DNA of 64,000 nucleotides from JANMDS01 sp031430575. Lineage in GTDB: Bacteria > Pseudomonadota > Gammaproteobacteria > Burkholderiales > Casimicrobiaceae. Location: the NCBI GenBank assembly GCA_031430575.1, contig JANPBT010000060.1:1-64000 (forward strand). The letters are read 5' to 3'. The position numbers and the translations under genes are program-made. Below are positions 25,720 to 34,684 of the stretch, piece after piece. Numbering within the stretch: position 1 is the stretch's first letter; every line of letters starts with the position of its first letter. The notes beneath the pieces are model-generated. The model ran no database searches, had not been told where the DNA came from, and saw only the letters and a program-made list of their open reading frames with translations.

Positions 25720-25948
25720 AACCATTAAAAATACTCTTGCGCACCTTGCCGGAAGCTCCAACGTTGACAAATTGGGCAATGTTTAGAGCAAATTCTCGCT
25801 GTCCCTCATTCTTAAAATTTCTTGTCTGCCTGAACAATACCACCATCCCATTCAAGTCGGATAACCCATTCGCATGGACGAAACCTAGAGAGAGAGAGAG
25901 AGACTAGCTGTGCAGTAAATCTACTAATTACTTTTGGAGTTCACCGCT

Positions 25949-26185
25949 ATGAATCTGCGTTTATCATTGAAAAAAGTCGGGCTGTCGATCTTAATTTTGG
26001 GACTTGCTTCGCAATCGCTTGTATCACGCGCTGGCGACGGCTACTGCGCGCCGGGAGAGCAATGGTTTAAAACGCTGATTTTTAAATCACCCGGCGACTG
26101 CACGGCTCAGGTCGTGAGATTTGGATGCAACGACGGTTCCTACAGCGAATTTTCGTATTTCATTCGGCTTTCAAAATGTGTCTAA
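25949..26185 (+). CDS. Small exported cysteine-containing protein, unknown
   Basis: A 78-residue protein. Residues 1-28 form a signal peptide (LKKVGLSILILGLASQSLVS). The mature part has four Cys (in GYCAPGEQW, GDCTAQV, FGCNDGS, SKCV), suggesting two disulfides in the periplasm. GGAG lies 9 bases before the chosen ATG. No family recognised. No homologue-like neighbour helps. Confidence 0.55.
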   Translation: MNLRLSLKKVGLSILILGLASQSLVSRAGDGYCAPGEQWFKTLIFKSPGDCTAQVVRFGCNDGSYSEFSYFIRLSKCV

Positions 26186-26253
26186 TCTAGGTTTAGCGTT
26201 GCTGTTTAGAATCGGCCGCGGTGTCTCGGCACCGCGGGAAGTTAAGGAGAATT

Positions 26254-27423
26254 GTGAGTGAGTCTATGAACCAAACCACACGGCAAATCATCGTAGTTTT
26301 CTCGCTCGCCGCAATCGCGACGGGCTTTTACTTTACCGTTTTTGAAAAAAAAGCGGGTTCGCAGGCACTTAAGCAACCATCCATTGAGTCGAAGGTTTCT
26401 TCTGAAAAACGCGTAAACAACATTCATGAAACCGGCGCTTCGCAGAGCGCCGCGAGGGGATCGAGTCAAAACACTCAAGCAATTGGACTACCCACTGGCA
26501 ATCCCGTAATTTCGGCTAAACCCCCAGCTGCCGGGGCAGGTGCAGCGCTCCGCTATGGGATGCTGCATTACCGATATGCTGATGCACTGGCGGCTATTGG
26601 CGCTGACTCTACGTTGACGCCTGGTGAGCGCGCGTCTGCGAGCGCGCTAATTATGAATGCCTGTGCATTTTTGATGCGAATGCCGAAGCCGTTACCTCCC
26701 GTAATGAGTTCCGGAGACGCTAGTTTTGAGGTGCGCAAAAAAGCGTTCGAAAACTATGAACGCCAAGTAAGCAAAGATCGTTGCGACAGACTGAATCCGA
26801 ATGATTATTCAGCAGCGGAGGTTAAATTGAAGTGGGAACAAGCAGCAAAATTTGGAGATATGCGAGGGCTCGCGGCGATGGTCGACTACAACCTTAGACG
26901 TCCTGAAAACGTAGCGCACAATCTAAAAGTAGGGGGATCGTCTATTAGCATCGCGAAAGGACCCACCGAGCAGGAAACCCAAAGCCTACTTGCAGGACTT
27001 AGCAGCCGCGATCCTGCGTTCATTGCGTCATTTGGGCAAGTTTTGTTTGAGACGTTTGCCGATGTTGATTTTGTACTCGGACCGCGCGGAGAAAAACTCG
27101 GCGTTGAAGACGTCTACATGTTTTGGAATCTTGTCGCTTGTAGCTTTGGTGCAGACTGCGGTGCGTCAAACAGATCTCTAGCTGCGGAATGCTCGGAACT
27201 TGGCAAGTGCGGCGCGCATTCACTAGAAGACTCGATTCGAATGTACGACCTACCCGCCGACCAGTGGGAACGCTACCAGCGGCTTGTTCCGCTCGTAGTC
27301 CGAGCTATAGAAACCGGTGACTGGACCAACGTTGTAACAAGACGAAGCCCTCCTTCCGACATCGGAACTCCGTTTTACGATAGACCCCCATTTAATGGTC
27401 GGATAAGACCCCTACCTGGTTAA
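26254..27423 (+). CDS. Membrane-anchored hypothetical protein
   Basis: About 389 residues with an N-terminal membrane anchor (QIIVVFSLAAIATGFYFTVF), then a low-complexity linker and a mostly helical periplasmic domain with several Cys. GTG 26254 lies 4 bases after AAGGAGA; ATG 26266 is 16 bases from it and would be poorly served, so GTG is preferred. No catalytic motif is apparent. The tail is Pro/Arg-rich. The function is unknown; codon use appears less GC-biased than in the neighbouring genes, which could reflect transfer. Confidence 0.6.
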   Translation: MSESMNQTTRQIIVVFSLAAIATGFYFTVFEKKAGSQALKQPSIESKVSSEKRVNNIHETGASQSAARGSSQNTQAIGLPTGNPVISAKPPAAGAGAALRYGMLHYRYADALAAIGADSTLTPGERASASALIMNACAFLMRMPKPLPPVMSSGDASFEVRKKAFENYERQVSKDRCDRLNPNDYSAAEVKLKWEQAAKFGDMRGLAAMVDYNLRRPENVAHNLKVGGSSISIAKGPTEQETQSLLAGLSSRDPAFIASFGQVLFETFADVDFVLGPRGEKLGVEDVYMFWNLVACSFGADCGASNRSLAAECSELGKCGAHSLEDSIRMYDLPADQWERYQRLVPLVVRAIETGDWTNVVTRRSPPSDIGTPFYDRPPFNGRIRPLPG

Positions 27424-27546
27424 AAAATACGCATAAATGCCGGGCTTCGTTCGTATGGCTCCAATTGGAAACGGTGCGCGCCACGAAATCGCGAAATAAC
27501 CCTCAGGTGCGCTCGGAATCGTAACCTGACGCGCGCTTTTTTAGCT

Positions 27547-27565
27547 AAATCTGCGCCGCAGGTAT
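27547..27565 (-). repeat. Dispersed repeat copy
   Basis: AAATCTGCGCCGCAGGTAT on the plus strand, 65 bases upstream of the DUF442-type gene. Confidence 0.92.
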
Positions 27566-27629
27566 CGCGCTAGACGCGAAAGGCGTCGTGCTCGTAAACT
27601 AGCGAAATTCCCTAGCGATCCTCAATGCC

Positions 27630-28061
27630 ATGCGCCGCTTTACCGAAATCTCCCCTTCGCTCTCAATTAGCGATCAAATCACGCCCGATGACCTCGCACA
27701 GCTTGCAACCCACGGCGTAAAAACAGTCATTTGCAATCGCCCTGAAAATGAAGAGCATGGTCAGCCTGAAGGCGCCGCGCTCAAGGCGGCAGCGCAGGCG
27801 GCGGGCATCACGTTTATCGATCAACCGGTCAGCTTCTCAACTTTGCGGGCGGAGGATGGCGTTGCCTTCGGCGCGCATATTGCGGCCGCAAGTGCTGGCA
27901 AAGTGCATGCCTTTTGCCGCACCGGGCGGCGCTGCGTCGCGCTTTGGGCGCTCGCTAATGTCAGCGCAATAGGCACTCATGGCGTGCTGGAGCGCAGTGC
28001 TGCGCTGGGCGAGGATTTGCGCGGGCTTGCGCCGATGCTTTCAGAGCTTGAATCGAAGTAA
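27630..28061 (+). CDS. DUF442/TIGR01244-family phosphatase-like protein
   Basis: A 143-residue protein of the Blh-like/DUF442 family, related to dual-specificity phosphatases. VKTVICNRPENEEHGQP and the P-loop-like AFCRTGRRC (Cys and Arg of a CX5R-type loop) are visible. Family members take part in sulfide or beta-lactamase-like hydrolase systems, but the substrate is unclear here. Its TAA is directly followed by the ATG of the CoA-transferase gene, so the two are co-transcribed. Confidence 0.8.
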   Translation: MRRFTEISPSLSISDQITPDDLAQLATHGVKTVICNRPENEEHGQPEGAALKAAAQAAGITFIDQPVSFSTLRAEDGVAFGAHIAAASAGKVHAFCRTGRRCVALWALANVSAIGTHGVLERSAALGEDLRGLAPMLSELESK

Positions 28062-29297
28062 ATGTCTATAAAAAATGCTCCGCTTTCCGACGTGACCGTG
28101 CTCGATCTTACGCGCGTGCTCGCCGGGCCTTGGTGCACGCAATTGCTTGCAGATCTCGGCGCAACTGTAATCAAAATTGAGCACCCTGAGCGCGGAGACG
28201 ATACCCGCGCCTGGGGGCCGCCGTTTGTTAAAAATGCCGCTGGCGAAGAAACCACCGATTCCGCATACAGCACCTGTGCCAATCGGGGCAAGCAATCGGT
28301 CTGCATTGATTTCACGCAGCTGGAAGGACGCGCGCTCCTACAAAAATTGGCTGCGCAAGTCGATATCGTTGTTGAAAATTTTAAAGTGGGTGGATTAAAA
28401 AAATACGGGTTGGATTATGAGAGCCTGAAAGCGCTCAACCCCGCGCTGATTTATTGCTCGATCACAGGCTTTGGGCAGACTGGGCCCTACGCCGAGCGCG
28501 CGGGCTACGACTACATCGCTCAAGGCATGGGTGGGCTCATGAGCGTGACTGGCGAGGCCGATGCCCTGCCCGGCGGCGGCCCTCAAAAAGTAGGCGTCGC
28601 CGTCACTGATTTATTCACCGGGCTCTACGCCGCGAACGCGATCCAAGCCGCGCTTATTGCCCGCATGCGCACGGGCATCGGCCAGCAATTAGATTTAGCC
28701 CTGCTCGATACTTCGGTGGCGATTATGGCAAACATGAATCAGCAATATTTAGTGGGCGGCGTGGTCGGTAAACGCATGGGCAATGCCCACGCCAATATCG
28801 TGCCATATCAAGTCTTTGCCTGCGCCGATGGTCATATCATTTTGGGCATTGGAAATGATCGGCAATTTGCAGCATTCTGCGAAATCGCGCGCGAGCCGCA
28901 GCTGGCGGCAGACGCTCGATTTACAACCAACGCCGGGCGCGTGCGTAACCGGGAAGCGCTGGTGCCCGCGCTTGCAGGCATCATGCAAGCGCGCACGCAA
29001 GCCGCATGGATTGCCGCGCTTGAGGCTGTGCACGTGCCGTGCGGGCCGATCAACAATGTCGATCAAGTTTTTAACGATCCGCAAGTTCGGCATCGGGAGA
29101 TGGTGTTGAACGTTAAAACCACCGACGGCGGCGAGATCAAAACAGTCCGCCAGCCGATGCTCTTTTCTGAATCAACGTTAGCCTATGAAAAAGCGCCGCC
29201 GCTGCTCGGGCAACATACCGATGCCGTCCTGCGCGAACGATTGGCGCTACCTGCGGCGCAGATTTCGGCTTTGCGCGCTGCCGGTGTAATTCGCTAG
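28062..29297 (+). CDS. Class III (CaiB/BaiF) acyl-CoA transferase
   Basis: Transfers CoA between carboxylic acids. The 411-residue protein begins LSDVTVLDLTRVLAGPWCTQ, has KIEHPERGDDTR for CoA binding and the conserved Asp in LDLALLDTSVAI, the covalent catalytic residue of the family. The acid specificity cannot be told. The ATG abuts the preceding stop. The repeat at 29248 encodes LPAAQIS close to the C-terminus. Confidence 0.92.
   Translation: MSIKNAPLSDVTVLDLTRVLAGPWCTQLLADLGATVIKIEHPERGDDTRAWGPPFVKNAAGEETTDSAYSTCANRGKQSVCIDFTQLEGRALLQKLAAQVDIVVENFKVGGLKKYGLDYESLKALNPALIYCSITGFGQTGPYAERAGYDYIAQGMGGLMSVTGEADALPGGGPQKVGVAVTDLFTGLYAANAIQAALIARMRTGIGQQLDLALLDTSVAIMANMNQQYLVGGVVGKRMGNAHANIVPYQVFACADGHIILGIGNDRQFAAFCEIAREPQLAADARFTTNAGRVRNREALVPALAGIMQARTQAAWIAALEAVHVPCGPINNVDQVFNDPQVRHREMVLNVKTTDGGEIKTVRQPMLFSESTLAYEKAPPLLGQHTDAVLRERLALPAAQISALRAAGVIR
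29248..29265 (+). repeat. Dispersed repeat copy inside the CoA-transferase gene
   Basis: TACCTGCGGCGCAGATTT; encodes LPAAQIS. Confidence 0.92.
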
Positions 29298-29345
29298 CGG
29301 GCAGTAAACTATTTTTCTTTAAACCCGCGTTGACGCAGGCTGATC

Positions 29346-30401
29346 ATGCGATTTTCTGAATTTCGATTTTTGGTGGTGCTGCTGCTGCCCACCCTCAGCA
29401 TCATTGGGCTGCTGGTCCATCCTGATCGGGTCTGGCTCAACAGCCTCGCCTTTTGGGCTTTGATCGCGCTGGCCGATGCGGTTCTTCCGGGCGCGCGAAA
29501 ATCGCCTGCACCGATCGCCGCGCAATCCGTGAGCGCCGCCCATCGCTGGCTCTTGCGGGCCTACGTGCCCTTGCAGCTCGCACTTATCGGCTGCGGGCTT
29601 TGGAGCGCATTGCAAGGGCAATGGCTTGCGGCAATCGGTATTGGATTTTCAGTCGGCTTCGTTTGCGGTGCGATTGGCACGACGCTTGCGCATGAGCTTG
29701 GCCACAGCAAGCACTCGATTGATCGCTTTTGCGGCTGGATGCTAATGACTAGCATCGGCTACGGCCACTTTATGGTGGAGCATTATCGCGGGCATCATCC
29801 GCGCGCAGCGACGGCCCACGATCACGCGAGCGCGCGCTTAGGCGAATCGCTCTTTCGCTTTTTGCCGCGCACGCTTGCGGGCGGCTTTGCCAGCGGCTGG
29901 GCGCTTGAGGCAAAGCGATTGCGTGCGATGAAAAAATCATGGCTGCAAAGCCCACTGCTGTGGAGCACCATCGCGGCCATCGGGCTTACGCTTGCTGCGA
30001 TATTTGGCGCGCTCTGGCGCATCAGCAGCGCAGCCGCGCTGGCTGCATTTGCATTTTTTGCGATGGCGTGGCTTACCGCCTTCTTGCTTTTTGAAACGGT
30101 GAATTACATTGAGCACTACGGTTTACAACGCGCAGTAAATGCAAACGGTAAACCCGAGCCATTCGCTATGATGCATGCGTGGAATGCGGATCATGTCTGG
30201 ACGAATTCGCTGGTGATTAATCTTCAGCGCCATTCCGATCATCACATGCATGCTTGGAAGCCCTACCCCACGCTCGAAGCGCTTCCGGGCCCGCAACTGC
30301 CTACGGGCTATGCAGGCAGTATCGTAATCGCAGCCATTCCCCCGCTCTGGTTTGCACTCATGCATCGGCGATTGGCTGTGCTCAATGCAGCCACCGCGTA
30401 A
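29346..30401 (+). CDS. alkB: AlkB-type membrane alkane/fatty-acyl monooxygenase
   Basis: Non-haem diiron hydroxylase of the inner membrane acting on the terminal carbon of alkanes. The protein has 351 residues; all four His motifs are present: HELGHSK (116-122), EHYRGHH (145-151), NYIEHYGLQR (253-262) and LQRHSDHH (293-300), with several membrane helices around them. No rubredoxin gene is adjacent, so electron supply must come from elsewhere. The 351-residue form lacks the extended C-terminus of some AlkBs. It ends just before an inverted repeat pair that can terminate transcription. Confidence 0.92.
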   Translation: MRFSEFRFLVVLLLPTLSIIGLLVHPDRVWLNSLAFWALIALADAVLPGARKSPAPIAAQSVSAAHRWLLRAYVPLQLALIGCGLWSALQGQWLAAIGIGFSVGFVCGAIGTTLAHELGHSKHSIDRFCGWMLMTSIGYGHFMVEHYRGHHPRAATAHDHASARLGESLFRFLPRTLAGGFASGWALEAKRLRAMKKSWLQSPLLWSTIAAIGLTLAAIFGALWRISSAAALAAFAFFAMAWLTAFLLFETVNYIEHYGLQRAVNANGKPEPFAMMHAWNADHVWTNSLVINLQRHSDHHMHAWKPYPTLEALPGPQLPTGYAGSIVIAAIPPLWFALMHRRLAVLNAATA

Positions 30402-30413
30402 CTGTTTTCAAAA

Positions 30414-30466
30414 ATACCTGCGGCGCAGATTAAGGCCTTTTGAGCCTCAATCTGCGCCGCAGGTAT
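30414..30466. terminator. Inverted pair of the dispersed repeat between alkB and phaB
   Basis: A plus copy (30414-30431) and a minus copy (30449-30466) face each other between two convergent genes, so the hairpin can terminate both. Confidence 0.8.
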
Positions 30467-30486
30467 AGCGAAATGCCGCGATAACT

Positions 30487-31230
30487 TTACTGCATGTGTT
30501 GCCCACCGTTGATCGAAATATTAGCGCCGGTAACAAACGCCGCTTCCTCTGAGGCTAAGTAAGCAACCAACCCTGCGACCTCTTCTGGCTTGCCCAAGCG
30601 CCCCATCGGAATCTGCGGGATGATCTTGGTATCGAGCACTTCTTGCGGAATGGCCGTGACCATCTTAGTGCCGATATAGCCGGGCGAAATCGTATTGACC
30701 GTCACGCCCTTGCGCGCATATTCAAGCGCGAGTGCTTTGGTAAAGCCGTGCATGCCTGCTTTTGCGGCGGAGTAATTGGTCTGGCCAAATGCGCCTTTAA
30801 TGCCGTTGACCGACGAGATATTAATCACCCGCCCCCAACCGCGCTCAGACATCATATCGATCACCGGCTTGGTCATATTAAAAACGGAATCAAGGTTGGT
30901 TTTGAGCACAGCGTCCCAACTTGGTTTGTCCATTTTTTTGAAAGTCATATCGCGGGTGATGCCGGCGTTGTTGACCAAAACATCAATCGGGCCGATCTCT
31001 GCTTGCACACGTGCAACCATCGCCGCACATGAATCGTAATCAGATACATCGACTTGCTGCGCCAAAAATTCCATGCCCTTTGATTTCATATTGGCGAGCC
31101 AATCCGTTGCCTTGGAATTACCGCCCGAGTAGGTCACGATGACTTTGCAACCCTGATACTTCAATTTGACCGAAATCGCTTCCCCTAAACCGCCCATTCC
31201 GCCTGTGACTAGTGCAATGCGTTGACCCAT
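30487..31230 (-). CDS. phaB: Acetoacetyl-CoA reductase
   Basis: NADPH-dependent reduction of acetoacetyl-CoA to (R)-3-hydroxybutyryl-CoA for PHA synthesis. The 247-residue SDR has the nucleotide loop TGGMGGLGEAIS, NNAGITRD, the Ser-Tyr-Lys triad (Tyr and Lys in YSAAKAG) and the PhaB-type end INGGQHMQ. The ATG lies 18 bases after the phaC stop, so phaC-phaB is one operon. Confidence 0.95.
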   Translation of the reverse strand: MGQRIALVTGGMGGLGEAISVKLKYQGCKVIVTYSGGNSKATDWLANMKSKGMEFLAQQVDVSDYDSCAAMVARVQAEIGPIDVLVNNAGITRDMTFKKMDKPSWDAVLKTNLDSVFNMTKPVIDMMSERGWGRVINISSVNGIKGAFGQTNYSAAKAGMHGFTKALALEYARKGVTVNTISPGYIGTKMVTAIPQEVLDTKIIPQIPMGRLGKPEEVAGLVAYLASEEAAFVTGANISINGGQHMQ

Positions 31231-31248
31231 TTTCCTGCCTCCTTGTGG

Positions 31249-32928
31249 TTATGCTTTTTCAAAAACGTAAGTGCCCGGCGCGGCTGCCAGCGCTGGGAAT
31301 TTTGCCGCACCAACTTCGCGGGCTTTAATTTTTTTGCCGCCGTGCTTAGCGAGCCACGGATACCAATGCGTCCACCAACTGCCCGGTATTTCAGTTTTGT
31401 CAGCAAGCCAAGCCTCGGGCGATTGCTTGCCGTTGTAAGCGCCATGCCAATACTGACGGGATTTTTTTGCCGGGGGATTGACGATCCCCGCGATATGACC
31501 AGAGCCACCGAGCACAAACTCGGTCTCACCGCCTAAAAGACCTGCCGAGACATAGCCGCTTTTCCAAGGCACGATATGATCCTCGCGCGTGACGACAACA
31601 AATTTCGGGCAGGTAATCGCACCCAAATCAATCGATTCACCGAGCATGGTGAGCTTACCCGGCTGGGCGAGCTGATTGCGCAAATAAAACTCACGCAAAT
31701 AATAGACGTACATCGGCCCGGGAAGATTGGTGGAATCGCTATTCCAATAAAGCAGATCAAAAGGGCGAGGGGCTTTGCCAAGCAAATAATTATTGATTAC
31801 AAAAAACCAGATCAACTCATTGGCGCGCAATGAAGCAAAAGCATCCGCGAGCTCTTTGCCTTTCAAGCGCTCGCCGCCGAGAAGCTCTTTTTCTCGCAGA
31901 TTTAGAAAAGCTTCACTTAAATAGGCTTGAATTTCGCCGGGCTCTTGAAAATCGAGCAAGGTGGTGAGGAAGGTTGCACTGGCAACGCTTTTATCGCCCC
32001 GCGCTGCGAGCACCGCCAGCGCGCAAGAAAGGATCGTGCCGCCGACGCAAAAACCGAGCGCGTTAATGGTCGGCTGCTGCGTTACCGCGCGCACGATCTC
32101 AATCGCTTTGAGCGCGCCGTCGCGCAAGTAGTCTTCCCAAGTGAGCGCACCAAGCTCGGCAGGCACGTTACGCCACGACACGAGAAAGACCGTATGCCCT
32201 TGCTCAACGGCATGCCGAACGAAGGAATTTTCAGGCGTTAAATCAAGAATATAAAACTTATTAATGCACGGCGGCACGATCAGCAGTGGGCGCGTAAATA
32301 CCGTTGGCGTGGTCGGCGAATATTGAATAATTTCGATGAGTGGATTGCGAAAAATAACCGCGCCCTCACTCACTGCGATATTTTTGCCAACCTCAAAAGC
32401 GCTGAAATCGGTCATGCTGATCCGCTGCGATTGGGCATCGGCTTGCCAGTGCTCAAAGCCTTTTTTCAAATTTTCGCCATTGGTTGTGATTGCTTGTGCA
32501 ATCGCCAGCGGGTTGCCCAAAAGGGAATTGGTCGGCGCGATCGAATCGAGATGCTGACGCACAAAAAACTCGGCGCGCTTGCGTTCCCGATGATCGAGCT
32601 GCGCGGCGGCAACCGCGGAAATCAGCAAATCGCTCCATGCCTGATACTGAGCCTTCAGCGCGGCGAAATACGGCGTTTGCCAAGCCTCGCCCGCGAAGCG
32701 TTTATCACTTTGGGGCGCATTATTTGCCCCAATCTGCGCCGCAGGGTTTGCTGCATTTGCAGCAGCGCTTTGGGGTGCAACGCCCCATGCCGCTTTGACG
32801 CGCTCGCCATATTGCGAAAATAGCTGATTGACAGACTCAGGAGACACCGTTGTCCACCAGCGCCAGCCTGCTTCACGTTGCCAAGCGCTTAAATCTGGAT
32901 TGAACGGTAAATTTGAGGGTGGGAACAC
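31249..32928 (-). CDS. phaC: Class I poly(3-hydroxyalkanoate) synthase
   Basis: Polymerises (R)-3-hydroxyacyl-CoA at the granule surface. The protein has 559 residues. The lipase-like box GFCVGG places the catalytic Cys at 294; the partner residues are Asp450 (REDH) and His478 (GSGHIAG). The start is GTG 32928, with no strong ribosome site; an upstream start is not available in frame. The repeat at 32731 encodes NPAAQIGA in an N-terminal region that is variable between species. Confidence 0.95.
   Translation of the reverse strand: MFPPSNLPFNPDLSAWQREAGWRWWTTVSPESVNQLFSQYGERVKAAWGVAPQSAAANAANPAAQIGANNAPQSDKRFAGEAWQTPYFAALKAQYQAWSDLLISAVAAAQLDHRERKRAEFFVRQHLDSIAPTNSLLGNPLAIAQAITTNGENLKKGFEHWQADAQSQRISMTDFSAFEVGKNIAVSEGAVIFRNPLIEIIQYSPTTPTVFTRPLLIVPPCINKFYILDLTPENSFVRHAVEQGHTVFLVSWRNVPAELGALTWEDYLRDGALKAIEIVRAVTQQPTINALGFCVGGTILSCALAVLAARGDKSVASATFLTTLLDFQEPGEIQAYLSEAFLNLREKELLGGERLKGKELADAFASLRANELIWFFVINNYLLGKAPRPFDLLYWNSDSTNLPGPMYVYYLREFYLRNQLAQPGKLTMLGESIDLGAITCPKFVVVTREDHIVPWKSGYVSAGLLGGETEFVLGGSGHIAGIVNPPAKKSRQYWHGAYNGKQSPEAWLADKTEIPGSWWTHWYPWLAKHGGKKIKAREVGAAKFPALAAAPGTYVFEKA
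32731..32745 (-). repeat. Dispersed repeat copy inside phaC (partial)
   Basis: AATCTGCGCCGCAGG on the plus strand; the TAT flank is lost. Encodes PAAQIG. Confidence 0.8.
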
Positions 32929-32972
32929 AATTGTCTAATTTTGGAGATTATCAAATTGAAATGTAGCAATCC

Positions 32973-33227
32973 ATGCTGATTGTGGCAATGACTTGGGCTT
33001 ATATCGTTATGATGATGGCCTCGACCGCCAAAAGCGCACTGATCGGCGTGCTGCTCTTTATCGTGCTCGCCGTCATCCCGCTTGGCCTTGGCGTGTGGCT
33101 GACCGTGCGCCGCCGCCGGGCGCAAATCAGCGCAAAGCAAGATGCGCTAGCCGTTGCGGCGTTTAATGCAAATGCAGCAGATGCTGCGGCACCACCACCA
33201 GCGCCACACCCAGACCAATCAAAATAA
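32973..33227 (+). CDS. Small membrane protein, unknown
   Basis: Up to 84 residues with one membrane helix (SALIGVLLFIVLAVIPLGLG) followed by a basic patch RRRRAQ and an Ala/Pro-rich tail. The start could be 32973 or an inner ATG near 33011. The last 65 bases overlap the end of the convergent ZIP transporter gene. No family recognised and no clear ribosome site. Confidence 0.45.
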   Translation: MLIVAMTWAYIVMMMASTAKSALIGVLLFIVLAVIPLGLGVWLTVRRRRAQISAKQDALAVAAFNANAADAAAPPPAPHPDQSK

Positions 33228-33969
33228 ACTGCTCAACGATGTCGCGTGGGCGTGGGCGCTCGTGCAGCGTCGGGATCAAATCTGAGACTGCGATATAGAG
33301 CATACTTGCCGCCGCAAACCCGAGCGCCCCGGGGATCGCACCGGCGACCGATGAAAGCGCAAAGTAGCCCACGAGCCCGCCCACGAGCGTGGCCAGCGAG
33401 GAAGCGACATTCACTGCCAACGCCCGCTTCGAAGTCCAGCCTGCTTGCTTGAGGGCGATGAAATCACCCATTTCTTGCGGCACCGCATGGGCGACGATCG
33501 CGATGGCAGTCGCTAAGCCGACGCGCGTATCCGCCAAAAAAGCCCCCGCAATCAGGATGCCATCGCAGAAGCAATGAGCCGAGCCGCCCACGGCGACCAT
33601 AAACCCAGTGCGCTCCCGATTGGCATCGGAATGATTGTGGCCATGATGATGATGATGACCGTTATGATGACCCTGCCCGCCCTCTTCGCCGTGCATTTGG
33701 GGATGACTATGCCGCCAAATCACCAACTTTTCCATCAAGAAGAAAAAGAGCAACCCGACGAGCACCCACATCAAAATGCCCTTCCCGCCCGCCATCTCCA
33801 AGCCATGCGGAAGAATATGCAGGAAAACAGCAGCCAGCATCGCGCCCACCGCAAGCGCAACCATGCGCTGCAAGATCCAAAACGGCAGCGCGAGCGAAAA
33901 ACCTGCAAATAAACAAGAGGCTAAACCGCCCACAAGCGAGGCGACAACAGTACCGGTAAGTGCATTCAT
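33163..33969 (-). CDS. ZIP-family divalent metal transporter
   Basis: Imports Zn2+ or related cations across the inner membrane. From MNALTGTVV the protein has 268 residues with about eight helices. A His-rich cytoplasmic loop (HHNGHHHHHGHNH) lies between helices 3 and 4, and the metal-site helices read SAHCFCDGILI and AHAVPQEMGDF, variants of the ZIP motifs HNxxDG and HExPHE. An upstream extension of 13 codons exists but looks non-coding. No Zur site seen. Confidence 0.9.
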   Translation of the reverse strand: MNALTGTVVASLVGGLASCLFAGFSLALPFWILQRMVALAVGAMLAAVFLHILPHGLEMAGGKGILMWVLVGLLFFFLMEKLVIWRHSHPQMHGEEGGQGHHNGHHHHHGHNHSDANRERTGFMVAVGGSAHCFCDGILIAGAFLADTRVGLATAIAIVAHAVPQEMGDFIALKQAGWTSKRALAVNVASSLATLVGGLVGYFALSSVAGAIPGALGFAAASMLYIAVSDLIPTLHERPRPRDIVEQFILIGLGVALVVVPQHLLHLH

Positions 33970-34684
33970 GCGCGGAATATACGCATCGCAACAGTGTTGC
34001 GCAAGCAATTAACGGAATTAGTTAAAAAAAGTTGCATCCGCCCCACCGAATGGAAAACGTACGGGCACTGCCGTGCCTATCGACGCGCCCGCTATTTGGC
34101 GGTTACTCAATACTAGGCTGAGGCTTCTGCTCCCACAGCAAACCTTTTCCCCCTCTCCCTCATTGAGCGGGGCGGGGTGAGGGATACAGACTCGATCACG
34201 CCAGTCAACTTCAAACCGTAAGCGACACCCGCTTTTTAGCGGCCGTTTCGGCAGAGGCGGACGGCGGTCCGTGTAAATCATTGAAATTTCGAGGGTTGCC
34301 AGTCATTGGCTTTGCGGTTCAAAAATTTGTTAACCGTAATGTAGGCGGATTACTTTCAAACTACGGATTTTCTACACCGTACACCTACGTCCGCCAAACC
34401 GAATGCGAGCCAAAATAAGATCAAGCCGCATTAATTTCATCGCTGACTACGCACCTTCACCAGCGCAGCCCAGTGCAATTGAGCTGACGGCTTTCGATTT
34501 ATCGAAATTCAAAGTACTCCGTTTTAGGCTCGGTCACTTCGACACACAATACGCCGGAATTTCACCCATTACGCGATTGTCATTTCGTAAAAGTGAAATC
34601 GCGCCCTTCCCAGTTCAATTCAATCGCGTTACATTCTGCCAACGCGTGACATAAAACAATTCACGAAACCCAACGGAGCCTTCA
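33970..34684. other. Long intergenic region before tctC
   Basis: About 715 bases holding the promoters of the divergent ZIP and tctC genes. There is a short GC-rich inverted sequence (about 34150-34183, CCCCCTCTCCCTC ... GGGGTGAGGG) of unknown role. Frames at 34018-34281 and 34403-34654 show no protein-like features. No repeat copy is present. Confidence 0.5.

Larger units (their letters stand above)
25431..25948. other. Intergenic region with two repeat copies
   Basis: It contains repeat copies at 25468 and 25702 and an AG dinucleotide run (25887-25903). A frame at 25448-25786 owes part of its length to the repeat and shows no gene-like features. No gene is supported. Confidence 0.5.

Noticed and set aside
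25448..25786. 112-codon frame in the gap after the transporter terminator
   Set aside because: It spans two repeat copies, has no ribosome site and no protein-like composition.
25887..25903. AG dinucleotide run as a phase-variation tract
   Set aside because: It lies in non-coding DNA about 45 bases from a gene start without promoter elements around it; no switching effect can be argued.
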